Position numbers and translations under genes: made by a program. Below are positions 63,636-64,000 of a stretch of 64,000 nt of DNA, in pieces. The notes below the pieces were generated by a model, which worked only from the letters and a program-made list of their open reading frames with translations, did not search any database and had not been told where the DNA came from. The stretch's first letter is position 1. Every line of letters begins with the position of its first letter. The DNA comes from Ampullaceana balthica (lineage: Eukaryota; Mollusca; Gastropoda; Lymnaeidae): assembly GCA_944989445.1 (NCBI GenBank), contig CALYLW010000067.1, forward strand, positions 1,932,938 to 1,996,937, in the 5' to 3' direction.

Positions 63636-64000
63636 CTACTCAATAAGAGGAAAATATGGTTAGCATTCGGGTTAGGTTTAGGAATAGGCTTCTCGATTAC
63701 GTAAAAAGTTAACAACCTTCCTGTAACTACGTTCCATATAATGGAATCTTGAAAGTATTCATTCATCTTCTTCTTTTATAATTTTCCTGTGTGTGAAAAG
63801 ATTGACTCAGTGAAGGGGAAAGAACCTGAATGTGGGTTAATGATGAATTTAATAAAAAAAATTCGTTATCAATGAATTTGATCATTTATTAAGCCAGGGC
63901 TTAGTGCGCGCTACCAGAACGTTCGGATGGTAATGTCACTTATTACAACTTGAAATACAAGACGCTGGACACAAGAGGTAGCGGAAATGAATACGATAGA
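63636..64000. other. Window end, nothing assigned
   Basis: AT-rich sequence without a recognisable gene or repeat terminus. Confidence 0.4.

Overview
This window looks like nuclear DNA from an animal with large introns and very dense repeats. GT-AG exons, animal-specific gene families and a wide mix of DNA transposons, Helitron-like elements and non-LTR retrotransposons point to an invertebrate. A mollusc is my best guess, but it is an inference, since no species-specific marker is visible. There are no prokaryotic operons, rRNA genes or CRISPR arrays.

Four ordinary protein genes can be rebuilt exon by exon. (1) A NEIL1-type DNA glycosylase, + strand, 14804-24415, seven coding exons with all phases consistent. 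(2) A C3orf38-like gene, - strand, 27495-30684, three exons. (3) A metaxin-1/3-like gene, + strand, 34120-45322, eight exons, with an apparent one-base frameshift in a G run of the last exon. (4) A CNBD2-like gene with a cyclic-nucleotide-binding fold, - strand, 48448 to at least 60691, nine exons, N-terminus not found. C3orf38 and metaxin are divergent (about 3.4 kb apart). Metaxin and CNBD2-like are convergent. I see no pathway linking the four; they look like ordinary neighbours.

The first 11.3 kb is a layered graveyard. A dead hAT transposase gene is split into at least four pieces by later insertions. One is a 5'-truncated LINE whose 3' end has expanded into a 36/33-bp minisatellite of about 1.9 kb, flanked by an 11-bp target duplication. 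Another is a 3.4-kb hAT-type element with an 8-bp target duplication that itself holds a Helitron-like element, a GGGGCCGTCC-type element and a small hAT MITE. Next come a LINE copy and a tandemly duplicated 750-bp foldback block. NEIL1 intron 5 holds pogo/Tigger-like elements and GGGGCCGTCC elements. Metaxin intron 1 holds two LINE copies and a pogo-like element. The last intron of the CNBD2-like gene (48547-54307) is almost entirely nested transposons, and the gene also carries several unrelated minisatellites.

I found no clearly new multi-gene system. The observations most worth following are: the minisatellite that appears to have been born from the coding end of a LINE; the spread of CRE-like TGACGTCA palindromes by one MITE family; a genome-encoded arginine at the NEIL1 site that is reported to be RNA-edited in humans; a conserved core shared by structurally different repeats; the tRNA-like segment inside Helitron-like elements; and the metaxin homopolymer frameshift.
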